From positions 95,691-159,690 of the forward strand of contig JAAEPF010000033.1 in NCBI GenBank assembly GCA_024222295.1: 64,000 nt of DNA. The letters are read 5' to 3'. Each line of letters starts with the position of its first letter. Within the stretch, counting starts at the first letter, position 1. Shown here piece by piece: positions 34,217 to 43,548 of the stretch. Both the position numbers and the translations under genes were made by a program. This DNA comes from Actinomycetes bacterium (GTDB taxonomy: Bacteria; Actinomycetota; Acidimicrobiia; Acidimicrobiales; Microtrichaceae). The notes below the pieces were generated by a model. It saw only the letters and a program-made list of their open reading frames with translations. It ran no database searches and was not told where the DNA came from.

Positions 34217-34942
34217 ATGCCTGCCGCCGACGCCAACGAGCTTCCCAACCGGCATCCGTTCGCCGATGAGGTCCTGGATGCGATGTCCACCATGCGTGCG
34301 ATGCGGCGGTACAGGACCGATCCGGTGCCCGAAGAGGACCTGTCGCGCATCCTGTTCACCGCCAGCCGAGCACCGTCGGGATCCAACCGCCAGAACTTCC
34401 GGTTCATCGTGCTGCGCGACAGCGAGGAGTCGACCCGCGCCAAGGCGCTCATCGGGGGAGTTGCGCGGGACATCTGGACCGCCAAGCGCGAGGCCGACGG
34501 CTACGACGAGGGGACCGGGGTGGAGCCAGACTCTCCCAAGGGACGCATGGCGGCGACGATGGAGCACTTCGTCGACAACTTCGAACAGATCCCCGTTGTG
34601 GTCATCGTGGCGGCGCTGCGGCACCGGCCGGGGCCGGAGGAGACGATCGGGGCGTCGGTGTATCCGGCCTGCCAGAACATGCTGCTGGCTGCACGCGCCC
34701 TTGGCTACGGGGCCACGATCATGACCTGGCACCGCGCTGTGGAGGGCGAACTGCGCGACGTGCTCGGCATTCCCGACGACGTGTTCCTCGCCGCGACCAT
34801 CACGCTCGGGGTCCCAGCCGGTCGTCAGGGGCCGGTACGCCGCATGCCCGTCGAGGGGTTCGTGCACGATGGATGCTGGGGCGCGGAGGCCGACTGGCTG
34901 ACCGAACCCGAAGGCACCCGCCACACCCGCTGGCGTCGCTGA
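34217..34942 (+). CDS. Nitroreductase-family flavoprotein
   Basis: A 241-residue FMN enzyme of the nitroreductase fold. MRAMRRYRTDPVPEEDL is the FMN-phosphate-binding start, then ASRAPSGSNRQNFRFIVL; SVYPACQNMLLAARALGYGAT and the C-terminal VPAGRQGPVRR complete the family. Substrate unknown: members reduce nitro groups, quinones or enones, or act on F420/FMN-linked substrates. The ATG is 1 nt after the SDR stop, so the two are one operon. It ends 23 bp from a convergent gene. Confidence 0.87.
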   Translation: MPAADANELPNRHPFADEVLDAMSTMRAMRRYRTDPVPEEDLSRILFTASRAPSGSNRQNFRFIVLRDSEESTRAKALIGGVARDIWTAKREADGYDEGTGVEPDSPKGRMAATMEHFVDNFEQIPVVVIVAALRHRPGPEETIGASVYPACQNMLLAARALGYGATIMTWHRAVEGELRDVLGIPDDVFLAATITLGVPAGRQGPVRRMPVEGFVHDGCWGAEADWLTEPEGTRHTRWRR

Positions 34943-34965
34943 GCAGCAGGTGCACAGGTGCCCGG

Positions 34966-35613
34966 TCAGGACTCGTGATGGCGGTCGAGGCGGTCGGCCC
35001 CGGCGTCCATTCCGGGCAGCTGGCCGGGGAAGGCGCCCAGTCGCTCGGTGACCAGGTCTGACACGGTCGCCTCGACCTCGTCCCAGTGGCTGGCACGCGG
35101 CCCGTCCAGTCCCTGGTTGCAGGGCTGGTCGAAGACGATCACCGTGTTGCCCATGGCCCGCAGAGCCTCCACGTTGTGCGGCGCGTCGTCGATGTACGCG
35201 GCGGCCTCCACCTGGGGCTTGGCGCCGAGGAAGCAGAGGTCGCGGTAGGGGATCCGGTTGGCGTCGAGCCACGACACGGTGTCGGCCACCACCTTTGCGT
35301 GCGACCAGTTGCCGACCAGTCGGTGGGTGATTATGCGGATCCAAACGCCGGCGTCCGACAGTCGCCAGAGTGCCTCGGCACACCCCTCGATGGCTTCCAT
35401 GGTCAGGAACATGTCCTCCTCGAGCACGGCGCGCCGGTGGTGATCGAGGAAGCCGTCTCGGTCGAGGCCCCATTCGGAGTAGTCCCAGGTGACCTCGGTG
35501 GTCAGCTCCGACTCGTCGATGCCCCGGTGGCGGGCCACAGCGGCACGGAACGCACCCGTGTAGTCAGCGCACACGCCGTCGAGGTCGACGCCGAACACGA
35601 AGTCGTCGCTCAT
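34966..35613 (-). CDS. HAD-family 5'(3')-deoxyribonucleotidase-like protein
   Basis: 215 residues. FGVDLDGVCADY holds nucleophile Asp10 and acid/base Asp12 of HAD phosphatases; RIITHRL and AYIDDAPHNVEAL are motifs II and IV. The order and spacing resemble NT5C-type nucleotidases, which dephosphorylate nucleoside monophosphates. The frame continues upstream, but the ATG at 35613 begins just before the HAD motif. It follows the glycosyltransferase gene by 25 bp and is probably co-transcribed. Confidence 0.8.
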   Translation of the reverse strand: MSDDFVFGVDLDGVCADYTGAFRAAVARHRGIDESELTTEVTWDYSEWGLDRDGFLDHHRRAVLEEDMFLTMEAIEGCAEALWRLSDAGVWIRIITHRLVGNWSHAKVVADTVSWLDANRIPYRDLCFLGAKPQVEAAAYIDDAPHNVEALRAMGNTVIVFDQPCNQGLDGPRASHWDEVEATVSDLVTERLGAFPGQLPGMDAGADRLDRHHES

Positions 35614-35638
35614 CTGGCGCCTGCCCGTACCAGTTCGC

Positions 35639-36829
35639 TCATCGGCTGTTGCGCATCGCCCAGTTGCGACGCCGGGCGTCGGCTGCGAGCACTTCGAAGT
35701 TGGCCAACGCAGCGTGCTGCCACGTGAGCTCGGATGCTCGCTGCACAGCGCCTTCCGAGAGCTGGGCGCGCAGTTCGGAGTCGGTGAGTACCTGGGTGAG
35801 TGCCGCCGCGATGTCGTCGTCGGTGTCGGCGAGGATGCCCGAGCTGCCGGGTGCAACAGCGTCGGCGTGACCTGCGATGTCGGTGGCAACGGTGGGGGTG
35901 CCGCACGCCGCTGCCTCGGTGAGCGTCATGCCCCAGCCCTCCCTGACCGACGCCGAGGCCACCGCCCAGCTACGGCGGTAGAGGTCGAGCAGTTCGGCGT
36001 CGCTCACCCGGCCGGGCAGCCTCACGGAGTCCCTGAGCCCGAGCCGTGCGATCTCGGCTTCGATGTCAGGGCGTTCGTAGCCTTCACCCACGATCACGAG
36101 TTCGGCATCGGGTACCTTTTCGACCACCTTCGACCAGATGCCCACCAAGCGGCCGAAGTTCTTCACCGGCACCAGGCGCCCGACTGCCATCACCAGTGGG
36201 GTGGGGTTCTTGGGGCCCTTCGGCGTGTAACCGGGGTCCACGCCCGGGGTTATGACGGTGATGTTCTGTGCCGGGAACCCCAGCTCGAGCATCTCCTCCT
36301 CGGAGGACCGCGACAGGGTGACGATCGGTTGGTTGCGGTACAGCTTCGGACCTATGCGCTCCTCGAGGAACACCCCCGCGGCGGCGATCGGCTTCGGCAG
36401 CGACATCCCCCACATAGGACCGTGGATGTGGTGCAGCCAGATCATTCGGGGGCCGCGACGCCAGATCGGCGAGGCGAACGGCATTCCGTTCCAGATCTCC
36501 ACGAGACCGTCACACGGGCCGTAGCGGTGCACGGCCTCAGCGACTCCGGCACGGGGAAACACGGAGTAGCGGCTGCCCCGTCGCACCACCCGGTAGCCCT
36601 CCCGGTCGGCTTCGGGTGGCCGGCCGCCCGAAGCCGAGGTGCGATGGGTCACCTCGATGCCGGACTGCACCCAGATCGAGGCGATGTTGTGGGCGTGGAT
36701 CTCGGATCCACCTGCCTCGTCGTCGTCGAGGTCACGCCACGCGAGCATGTGTACCGTGCGGATGCCTGCTTCCTCGGCGAGGTCCGCAATGCGGCGGCGC
36801 ACTTCGTCGCTGGCTTCGGGTGTGTTCAC
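35639..36829 (-). CDS. Glycosyltransferase family 4
   Basis: A 396-residue GT-B glycosyltransferase. The N-domain has DEAGGSEIHAHNIASIW and WLHHIHGPMWGMS; the C-domain has LVMAVGRLVPVKNFGRLVG, AELVIVGEGYERP, and SVREGWGMTLTEAAACGTP, the E-x7-E donor motif of GT4. Soluble or peripheral; probably builds a surface polysaccharide. GTG 36829 is preceded by AGGAG 4 nt upstream. The 113 bp to the divergent methyltransferase contain only promoter-type sequence. Confidence 0.88.
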   Translation of the reverse strand: MNTPEASDEVRRRIADLAEEAGIRTVHMLAWRDLDDDEAGGSEIHAHNIASIWVQSGIEVTHRTSASGGRPPEADREGYRVVRRGSRYSVFPRAGVAEAVHRYGPCDGLVEIWNGMPFASPIWRRGPRMIWLHHIHGPMWGMSLPKPIAAAGVFLEERIGPKLYRNQPIVTLSRSSEEEMLELGFPAQNITVITPGVDPGYTPKGPKNPTPLVMAVGRLVPVKNFGRLVGIWSKVVEKVPDAELVIVGEGYERPDIEAEIARLGLRDSVRLPGRVSDAELLDLYRRSWAVASASVREGWGMTLTEAAACGTPTVATDIAGHADAVAPGSSGILADTDDDIAAALTQVLTDSELRAQLSEGAVQRASELTWQHAALANFEVLAADARRRNWAMRNSR

Positions 36830-36942
36830 TCAACTCCTATGCTTCAGAACGCCCCCCCAGGCTGTGGGGTAGCCACGGACCGCAGGGCGGATCCCATGCT
36901 ACGCAGCGGCCGAAGCGATCCCGAGCACCCGGAGGCCAGCAA

Positions 36943-37725
36943 GTGAAACTGACCGGCGAACGCCCCATGCAGGGCGAGACACCCGACAGCCTCCTGGCGC
37001 TACACGCCGCCGGCTACCGCGAGGTGCGCGACCGCATGGGTACCGGCAGGTTCCTGGATGTCGGTTGCGGGCTGGGCGACGAGAGCGTCGGGTTCACCGG
37101 CGAGGGTCGATTCGTGGTGGGTGTCGACTATGACGCCGAGACCGCGGCCAGCGCCGTTCGCGCCCACGGCAACGCCGGGTTGCTCACCGAGTGTGCCGAC
37201 GGCTCGATGCTCGGCCTGCGGACCGGCGCGTTCCAGGACGTTTGCTCCAGCCACCTGATCGAGCACTTCACCGACCCCGAACACCACGTACGCGAGGTGT
37301 CGCGGGTGTTGTCCGGGGACGGAACTGCGTTCTTCCTGACACCGAACGAGCCGGCGGACTTCGAGAACCCGTACCACGTGTACCTGTTCACTCCCGACAC
37401 GCTCAGCGAGATGCTGGGACGTCACTTCGAGTCGGTGGAGCTCTACGGCCTCGATGGGGACGCCGAGGTCAAGGAGGATTTCGCGACCCGGCGCGCAATG
37501 GCGGACAAGCTGTTGCGCTTCGACCCGCTGGGGCTGCGCCACAAGCTGCCACGCAGGGCATTCGTGTGGCTGCACGCCACAGGACGCCGCGTTGCCTATC
37601 GCTACACCAACACCGACCAGACCGGCGGTTCGTCGGGTATCACCGAGGATCAGTTCGCGCTCACCGACGACATCGACGACACCACACTGGTGCTATTCGC
37701 TGTCTGCCGCAGCCCGATCCGCTGA
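36943..37725 (+). CDS. SAM-dependent class I methyltransferase
   Basis: 260 residues. FLDVGCGLGDESVGF is motif I, GVDYDAE motif II, and DVCSSHLIEHFTDPEHHVREVSRVL motif IV and post-IV (shown here as type 11 methyltransferase pattern). The substrate is unknown; its position at the edge of the glycan island suggests a sugar or lipid precursor. GTG 36943 has a strong Shine-Dalgarno GGAGG 7 nt upstream, so the longer frame is not used. The last 33 bp overlap the convergent AftD-like gene. Confidence 0.85.
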   Translation: MKLTGERPMQGETPDSLLALHAAGYREVRDRMGTGRFLDVGCGLGDESVGFTGEGRFVVGVDYDAETAASAVRAHGNAGLLTECADGSMLGLRTGAFQDVCSSHLIEHFTDPEHHVREVSRVLSGDGTAFFLTPNEPADFENPYHVYLFTPDTLSEMLGRHFESVELYGLDGDAEVKEDFATRRAMADKLLRFDPLGLRHKLPRRAFVWLHATGRRVAYRYTNTDQTGGSSGITEDQFALTDDIDDTTLVLFAVCRSPIR

Positions 37726-40700
37726 GTCGGCCTCGGTCGCCCCGGCGGCTGCGGCGTTGCGGCGCAGCCACGACACCAAGGGGTCCACGGTGAGCAGAGC
37801 CACAGCAGCGAGGGTCCAGGCATGGGTGACCTCGAACTGGTTCATCCAGTTGAAGTCGACCAGGTAGCCATTGCGCCACTGCTTGGCGACCACGTATCCG
37901 GCGGCCGCGCCGTAGAGCACGATACCGGCGATGCGAACCAGGGGCTGGGCCCGCGGGAGCGCGAGCGCCGCCGCTGAGAGGAGGCCCACGGCGACCCCGA
38001 CGGGCCACCCGACCAGCAGCCAGGTCACGACGCCGGTCGCGAGGGCCGCCGCTGCGGCCGCTCCGGCTGACATCGCCGCCCCCTCACTTCCGAGCGGGTC
38101 CACGAGCGCCGGCGACATCGACCTCGGTGCGGCCCGCAGTGCGTCGCCTCCCCAGCGGCGGAGCGGACGGATCACCATGGCAATGCACACGAGCACGCCG
38201 ATCGCGGAGGCCACCAGGGCGATCCAGACGAGGCGCTGCGGGGTCCACTGCACGCTGATCGTCGCATCGGAGCCCACTTCATCGGGAGCGACCCGCCAGC
38301 CGTTGGCGTAGCCGTTGATGAGGGTCGGTTCACCAAGGTCGACCGCGGAGTTGGCCTCGGCCTCGAAACCCGGGCTGTATGACTGTCCGAGTACCACCCA
38401 GTAGGGCTCGGTGGCCCCTTCGACGTCGTACTCCCAGCGCAGGCGGGAGGGGGTGCCGGCGCGCGTGGCGGGTGGCGGATCCACCGGCGCAGGCCCCTCG
38501 ACGAGTGTGTCGGGGCCGGCCGAGCCACCCGCTGCGGACGCTAGTACCACCTGGTCGAGGTCGAATCCGCTGGTCGATCCAGGCTCGGTGCGCAGCAGGG
38601 TTGAGCCGGCCGGTATCGCCACGTCGGTGCATGCCGCCCATGGCATGAGGCTGAGTTCCAGGGCCTCGCCGACGGTGCCGTCGATGCTCACGGGCACGTC
38701 CAGTCCATCGATCTCGAGCATGCCGGTTCGACACGTTGGGTCCAGCGGTGTGTCTGCCGGTGGTACGTCGAGCTGAACCGGCAGACCCAGCTCGGCGATG
38801 CCGACGGGAAGCACAGTGGGGAATCCCGAGAACCAGTCGGAGGAGTTGGCCTCCTGGATCTCCTCGATGGTGATCCTGATGCTGGTGGCCTCGGTGGACG
38901 TGAACGGCACCCGGACCGTCTCGGTGGCCAGCTCCGCGCCCTCCGTCACGCCGATGCGAGGTACGTCCACGGAGGTCGGTTCGGCACCATCCACAGAGAC
39001 CGCCAGCCGGGCGGGTAGGGAGTGCAGGGGGTCGTTGCGCACCGTGAGGTCGAACCCGTCGAATGCGAATGGCTCCGGCGCAACGACCTCTAGCGTGGCT
39101 CCGACGACGTCGTTCACGGGGGTCTGCCATGCAGTGCCGGGATCGCCGTCGAGGGCCGACGCGCCGCGGGAGCGCAGGTCGCCCGCCAGGCGCGTGGAGC
39201 TGGTCACCTGCACGCCACCCTCATCGGGGGGCGTCATGCCGATCAGGGCATCGATGGTGGCCTCGTCGGCGGTGGTCGACATGCGTGCGCTGCCGAACGC
39301 CGTGTAGCTGCGTCCCAGCGGGCCATCCACCCAGCGCAGCATCGCCGGCTCTTCGTCGCTGACGACCACCTCTGACGGGTTGGCGGATCGCCGTGTGAAG
39401 ACGTAGGTGAGTGGGTGGTCGATCGAGTCCTCGCCTGCGGCGTCGAGCAGGTCGGTGGGCGGGCGGATCACCTCGACAACGGGCTCCACCCCTTCGATCT
39501 CGATCTCCGCGAATCCGGCATCGGCCATGCCGAGGTAGCGATCGAGTCGCGGCACGTTGAGGTCGCTGATGGTGATCCGCAGGGTCGAGAAGGTGCGCTC
39601 GCCGAACTCGACGAGTTCGCCCGGTGGCGCCCAGGACGCCTCCCCCAGGGGCACCGTCACGGTGTCACCGTCGTCGAAGGCCAACTCGACCTCGGTGATC
39701 CGGCGTTGTGGCACGGGCTGGCGCTGCAGGAGCCGCACCGACGATGCGGTCACCGGCTCGTCCAGGTCGATCTCGATGAACTCACCCCGGGGTTCGTCGA
39801 AGGCCGCCACCTTCCAGGCTGTCGACGGATCCCCGTCGAGGGCCGCCGCAGCGCGGTCAGAGGGCGTGTACGAGACAGGGTTCCCGTAGCCGGAGGCGGA
39901 GACGGTCGCACCCCCGAGCTGCTCGGAGACCGTGTATGACTCGTTGCCGGCACCAGGGAACTTGTCGAGCCTGTTGTCACCCGGATCGGGGTCGAGTGGC
40001 TCCTCGTCGGAGCGTTCGGTGTAGCCGTCGTTCTCGCGCACGGAACCCCAGCGGCGGCCCTGGCGCCGGTTGGTGTCGGTCACCACGAGCTGTGCTCCGT
40101 CGGTGGCGATCAGCGCCTCGAGCTCCTCGGGATCCTCTGCGAACGATGCGGGGTAGAAGATCGCACGGTCGGGGTCCAGCGCACCGGTGCGTGCCCAGGC
40201 GACGATGCCTGCACCGTCGCCGGCCAGGAGGGTGGGCGTTGCCGCCGACACGGTCCGTGCGATGGGGCGCGGGTCGCCGACGTCGAACAGCGAGACCGCC
40301 GGAGCGTCCGGCAAGCCGATCTCGTGGCCGAAGTACAGCTCGTCGTCGAGGCGCAGGGCATCGGAAGCCTGGTTGGCGGTGGCGGTTCCGAACTCGCCGG
40401 CCTCCTCAAGGCCGGCGGCTGCCAGCAGATCCGCGTAGACGATGTCGGGACGGGGGCTGCGGAAGCGCTCGTACTGCAGGTCCCCGCGGTGTGCGATCGT
40501 GCCGATTCCGAGCAACTGAGCGATCGGTTGCAGAGTCGCGGGGTCGAAGCTCCCCTCCTGCAGCGGCACGTCCCATGCGTTGAGCAGGTCCGCGGAGTTG
40601 GCCGTGCCGTAAGGGATGAGCTCGCGGGCGACGAATGGTCGGTCGATCAGCCCCGGCGTGATCGGGTCGACGGTGTTGCCCCAGCGGTACGAGGCGAAGT

Positions 40701-42117
40701 CGGTGCCGGGCATCTCATAGACGCGGTTCTGTTGTCCATCGGGGGTGTAGCCGCCGGCGTCCATCGCGGCGGCTGCATCGAGCCAGTATTGCGGGAGGTG
40801 CTCATCGCGCTTGAGGTTGCGGTCGACCATCTGGCCCGCGAACAACGCCCACTGATTGAGGCATACCAACAGCAGCAGCGCACCGGACAGCGGCAGTCGC
40901 CAACCCGGCCAACGCCGGGCCACCGCAGCGAGGCCTGCTGCCAGCAGCACCGCGAGCCCGAGGGCGATGAGCGGTAGGGCACGCGGCGTCGAGCGGAATG
41001 CGAGGCCGGAATCCGTGGTGGTCCAAGCCTTGAACACCGCGCCGGCCGGCGTTGACCGCTCCCACGGATGCGCCCCGACGCCGAGTACGAGTCCGACGGC
41101 GACCAGCGCCGCGAAGTACCCGCGGTTGGCGAAACGGGTCACGAATCCCGACACGACGGCGAGGCCCGGAACAGTGAAGCTGAGGGCGAGCGCCCACGGG
41201 TTCTCGACCATTCTCTCCGCGGGGGCGATCCAGGCTCCGAGCGCGTCGCGGCCGTAGAAGAACCAGTACCCGAGGCCGCGTAGCAACTCGGTGCTGAGGG
41301 CGGCGTTTGCGACCGTGTAGTAGGTCTCGGTGTAGCGCAGGATCGGTATGCCGAAGGCGCCCTGCACGGCCAGCCCTGCGACCCACCACAGCGATGTGAT
41401 CCCGGTCAGCAACGTTATGCGTAGTCCGGCGGCGAGGGCGGTGCGGAACGCGACCTCGCGGCTCACCCACACGGCGTGGGCCATCCAGAGGATCGGGCCC
41501 GCCATCACGAGGATCAGGGAGGTGGCGTTGACACCGCCCACTGTGAGGGTCACCAGGGCGAACACCGCCGGCCACCGCCAGCCGCCCCGTCGCATGCACC
41601 GCGATGCGAGTCCGATCAGCCATGGCAGGCCGGCGAAGGGGAGCAGGATCACCGAGATGCGTGCGCCATAGTGCAGCAGGTAGGGCGACAGCGCGTAGGC
41701 GAACGCGGCAACGGTGAGGCCCGGGCCCTGCCAGCGCAGTTCGCGCATCATGAACCGCACACCCATGCCGGCTGCGAAGATGATCGTGCCGAGCCAGAGA
41801 CGCTGGGCCACCCAGTCGGGCACCCCGAGGGTGTCCCAGAACCAGTACCAGGGGCCCATCGGCCACAGGTACCCGATGTTCTGGTGGGTCACGGTGCCAA
41901 GGCCGATGTTCGTGTCCCACATGGACGCGGCCCGGCTCAGCAGCCGGGCAGGATCCAGGTACAGATAGGTCTTCGTGTCGGCACCGATCTCGCCCGGTGC
42001 TGTGACCAGCAGGGGCAGGTACGCGACCAACGCCATGAGGACGCTGCCGATGGCGGGGCGGCGGATGAAGCCGAGGGGCCGCTTGGGGGTCGCCTCGGCG
42101 GGCGCATCGGTGCTCAT
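37693..42117 (-). CDS. AftD-like alpha-(1->3)-arabinofuranosyltransferase family protein
   Basis: A 1474-residue GT-C membrane protein, matching mycobacterial AftD in length and layout. The N-terminal 430 residues are about 11 helices, with APGEIGADTKTYLYLDPARL in the first outer loop as the likely donor site, then GYLWPMGPWYW. A long extracellular part contains two discoidin-like carbohydrate-binding modules (about 735-850 and 965-1100; each has ALDGDPSTAW or ALDGDPGTAW), and helices return at about 1296-1455. AftD adds arabinofuranose from polyprenyl-phosphate donors in mycobacteria; here the sugar is unproven. A -10 box lies 12 nt before ATG. Confidence 0.85.
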   Translation of the reverse strand: MSTDAPAEATPKRPLGFIRRPAIGSVLMALVAYLPLLVTAPGEIGADTKTYLYLDPARLLSRAASMWDTNIGLGTVTHQNIGYLWPMGPWYWFWDTLGVPDWVAQRLWLGTIIFAAGMGVRFMMRELRWQGPGLTVAAFAYALSPYLLHYGARISVILLPFAGLPWLIGLASRCMRRGGWRWPAVFALVTLTVGGVNATSLILVMAGPILWMAHAVWVSREVAFRTALAAGLRITLLTGITSLWWVAGLAVQGAFGIPILRYTETYYTVANAALSTELLRGLGYWFFYGRDALGAWIAPAERMVENPWALALSFTVPGLAVVSGFVTRFANRGYFAALVAVGLVLGVGAHPWERSTPAGAVFKAWTTTDSGLAFRSTPRALPLIALGLAVLLAAGLAAVARRWPGWRLPLSGALLLLVCLNQWALFAGQMVDRNLKRDEHLPQYWLDAAAAMDAGGYTPDGQQNRVYEMPGTDFASYRWGNTVDPITPGLIDRPFVARELIPYGTANSADLLNAWDVPLQEGSFDPATLQPIAQLLGIGTIAHRGDLQYERFRSPRPDIVYADLLAAAGLEEAGEFGTATANQASDALRLDDELYFGHEIGLPDAPAVSLFDVGDPRPIARTVSAATPTLLAGDGAGIVAWARTGALDPDRAIFYPASFAEDPEELEALIATDGAQLVVTDTNRRQGRRWGSVRENDGYTERSDEEPLDPDPGDNRLDKFPGAGNESYTVSEQLGGATVSASGYGNPVSYTPSDRAAAALDGDPSTAWKVAAFDEPRGEFIEIDLDEPVTASSVRLLQRQPVPQRRITEVELAFDDGDTVTVPLGEASWAPPGELVEFGERTFSTLRITISDLNVPRLDRYLGMADAGFAEIEIEGVEPVVEVIRPPTDLLDAAGEDSIDHPLTYVFTRRSANPSEVVVSDEEPAMLRWVDGPLGRSYTAFGSARMSTTADEATIDALIGMTPPDEGGVQVTSSTRLAGDLRSRGASALDGDPGTAWQTPVNDVVGATLEVVAPEPFAFDGFDLTVRNDPLHSLPARLAVSVDGAEPTSVDVPRIGVTEGAELATETVRVPFTSTEATSIRITIEEIQEANSSDWFSGFPTVLPVGIAELGLPVQLDVPPADTPLDPTCRTGMLEIDGLDVPVSIDGTVGEALELSLMPWAACTDVAIPAGSTLLRTEPGSTSGFDLDQVVLASAAGGSAGPDTLVEGPAPVDPPPATRAGTPSRLRWEYDVEGATEPYWVVLGQSYSPGFEAEANSAVDLGEPTLINGYANGWRVAPDEVGSDATISVQWTPQRLVWIALVASAIGVLVCIAMVIRPLRRWGGDALRAAPRSMSPALVDPLGSEGAAMSAGAAAAAALATGVVTWLLVGWPVGVAVGLLSAAALALPRAQPLVRIAGIVLYGAAAGYVVAKQWRNGYLVDFNWMNQFEVTHAWTLAAVALLTVDPLVSWLRRNAAAAGATEADSADRAAADSE

Positions 42118-42120
42118 GGA

Positions 42121-42205
42121 CTGGCCGCGAATCTAGTTGTCCCGGGGCTCGTGCCGGATCCACCAGACGGTGCCCGGCCCCAGGGTCCCTGGCATCCGCG
42201 GCCAG
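42121..42205. repeat. Inverted-repeat-rich element
   Basis: CTGGCCGCG (42121-42129) and CGCGGCCAG (42197-42205) are perfect 9-bp complements. Inside are GGGGC/GCCCC (42144-42148 and 42177-42181) and a CCAGGG-T-CCCTGG palindrome (42180-42192). The -10 box for the AftD-like gene (42130-42135, TAGATT on the minus strand) lies in it. It could act as a terminator for the gene at 42218 or as an operator. Confidence 0.4.
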
Positions 42206-42217
42206 CCGCCACAGCGC

Positions 42218-43468
42218 TCAGTCGGGGGGTTCGGGGATCACGAAGTCGAAAGGCGACAACAGCCATGCAGTGAGTTCTGACTGCTGGGCCCCGGAGCCTT
42301 CGGGAACCGTGCCGTGCACGAGGAACGCCGCCATGTCGGCCGTGTCGAGCTGGGGCCGCCACGACGTGACCCCGGTCGCGAACCCGCCGGGCAGGATCGC
42401 CGTCAGAACCAACAACCCGACCGAAGCCCGCCTGAGCATGGCTCCGGGCCACATCGCAGCGATCCACACGGCGCCACCAGCAAGCAGCGGAGCGGTGATC
42501 ACGGCGTAGACGCGGGTCTCATCCAGCGTTATCGCAACGGGAACCATGGCAGCAACGGCCATCGCCGCCATGACGAGCCACGCCCGGCCGCCACGGTTCG
42601 GTTGCGCCGGCCCGCGCCGGCCGATGAACCAGAGTGTTGCCACGGCAACGATCACCAGCCAAAGGGGACCCCACAGTGTCCAGGTCAGCCCCAGCAGGTG
42701 TTGTGTGTGGTGCTCGGCGAAACCTGACAGGCCGTAGTCGAGGAAGTCGGTGCGCGGGGTGAGGATCTCGATGTCGTTGAGTCGGAACCAGGCCTGGCCG
42801 AGCCCCCAGCCGATCGCAACGCCTCCCGCAGCGCTGCCCACGTCGATGGCTGCCGCCCCGGGGCTGCCCTCGGAGTCCGGGAGTGCCCAGCGGACCATGC
42901 CGGCGACCCCCGCCATGAAAAGAGCCTGTTCGGGATGCGTCAACCCAGCCAGCAGGCCCAGGGCGATGACTGCCCAGCGCCGACGCACCAGCACCATGGC
43001 GATGCCACACAGGCCGGTGACCGGATCCGGCTGGCCCAGCCACTGCATCGACACGGTCACGAGCGGCGACGCGGCCAGCAGCACGGTCAGGTTCCGCGCA
43101 CTTGCATGCCCGAACCGCAGCCGGGCGAGCGCTGTCACGGCGGCCCAGCCGAGCACCAACACCACCAGGTGCAGTCGCGCAACCTCATGGGGGTCGGCCT
43201 GGCCGAGCACGCGTGCCGCCGTGGTCATGGAGAGGTCGGACAGCAGGTAGTCACCGGCGATGGTCTCCGAGAACGGGTTCTCGCCCGGCCGCTGCGCGAT
43301 CAGCGACACGAAGGCCAGGTTGGGCGTTGCCCACAGCCCGTTGTGCAGCAGTGCCACCACGAGCGACCCGAGCCACCACAGGCCCAGCTGCCACCACGGT
43401 GCTGCTGTGCCCGAGTGGTCGGTGGATTCCGTGCCAGGGGACTGCTGCTGGGATGCGGCCCCGCTCAT
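42218..43468 (-). CDS. Multi-pass membrane protein, GT-C-like (function unknown)
   Basis: 416 residues with about nine to ten membrane helices. The first outer loop (LIAQRPGENPFSETIAGDYLL) contains acidic residues as in GT-C glycosyltransferases, but no diagnostic signature is clear, so the assignment rests on topology and neighbourhood. VLVRRRWAVIALGLLAGLTHPEQALF recalls glycosyltransferase helices with a conserved HPE-type turn. It lies between the AftD-like gene and the acyltransferase genes on its own leaderless promoter. Confidence 0.7.
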   Translation of the reverse strand: MSGAASQQQSPGTESTDHSGTAAPWWQLGLWWLGSLVVALLHNGLWATPNLAFVSLIAQRPGENPFSETIAGDYLLSDLSMTTAARVLGQADPHEVARLHLVVLVLGWAAVTALARLRFGHASARNLTVLLAASPLVTVSMQWLGQPDPVTGLCGIAMVLVRRRWAVIALGLLAGLTHPEQALFMAGVAGMVRWALPDSEGSPGAAAIDVGSAAGGVAIGWGLGQAWFRLNDIEILTPRTDFLDYGLSGFAEHHTQHLLGLTWTLWGPLWLVIVAVATLWFIGRRGPAQPNRGGRAWLVMAAMAVAAMVPVAITLDETRVYAVITAPLLAGGAVWIAAMWPGAMLRRASVGLLVLTAILPGGFATGVTSWRPQLDTADMAAFLVHGTVPEGSGAQQSELTAWLLSPFDFVIPEPPD

Positions 43469-43475
43469 TGGGGCG

Positions 43476-43481
43476 AAGCTA
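43476..43481 (-). promoter_or_regulatory. -10 box TAGCTT, leaderless
   Basis: On the minus strand TAGCTT is 7 nt before the ATG at 43468. Confidence 0.6.
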
Positions 43482-43535
43482 GCCGAGTGTCCGGCTGCGG
43501 GTTTCGATGGTCACGGACCCGCCGAAGCCCACAAG

Positions 43536-43541
43536 TAGCAT
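43536..43541 (+). promoter_or_regulatory. -10 box TAGCAT, leaderless
   Basis: TAGCAT is 7 nt before the GTG at 43549. This decides the start of the acyltransferase over an ATG 14 codons upstream. Confidence 0.6.
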
Positions 43542-43548
43542 CGGCGGC

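Noticed and set aside
36830-36942. CCCC...GGGG hairpin in the GT4-methyltransferase divergent region
   Set aside because: Short repeat of G and C runs typical of the base composition; no supporting signal.
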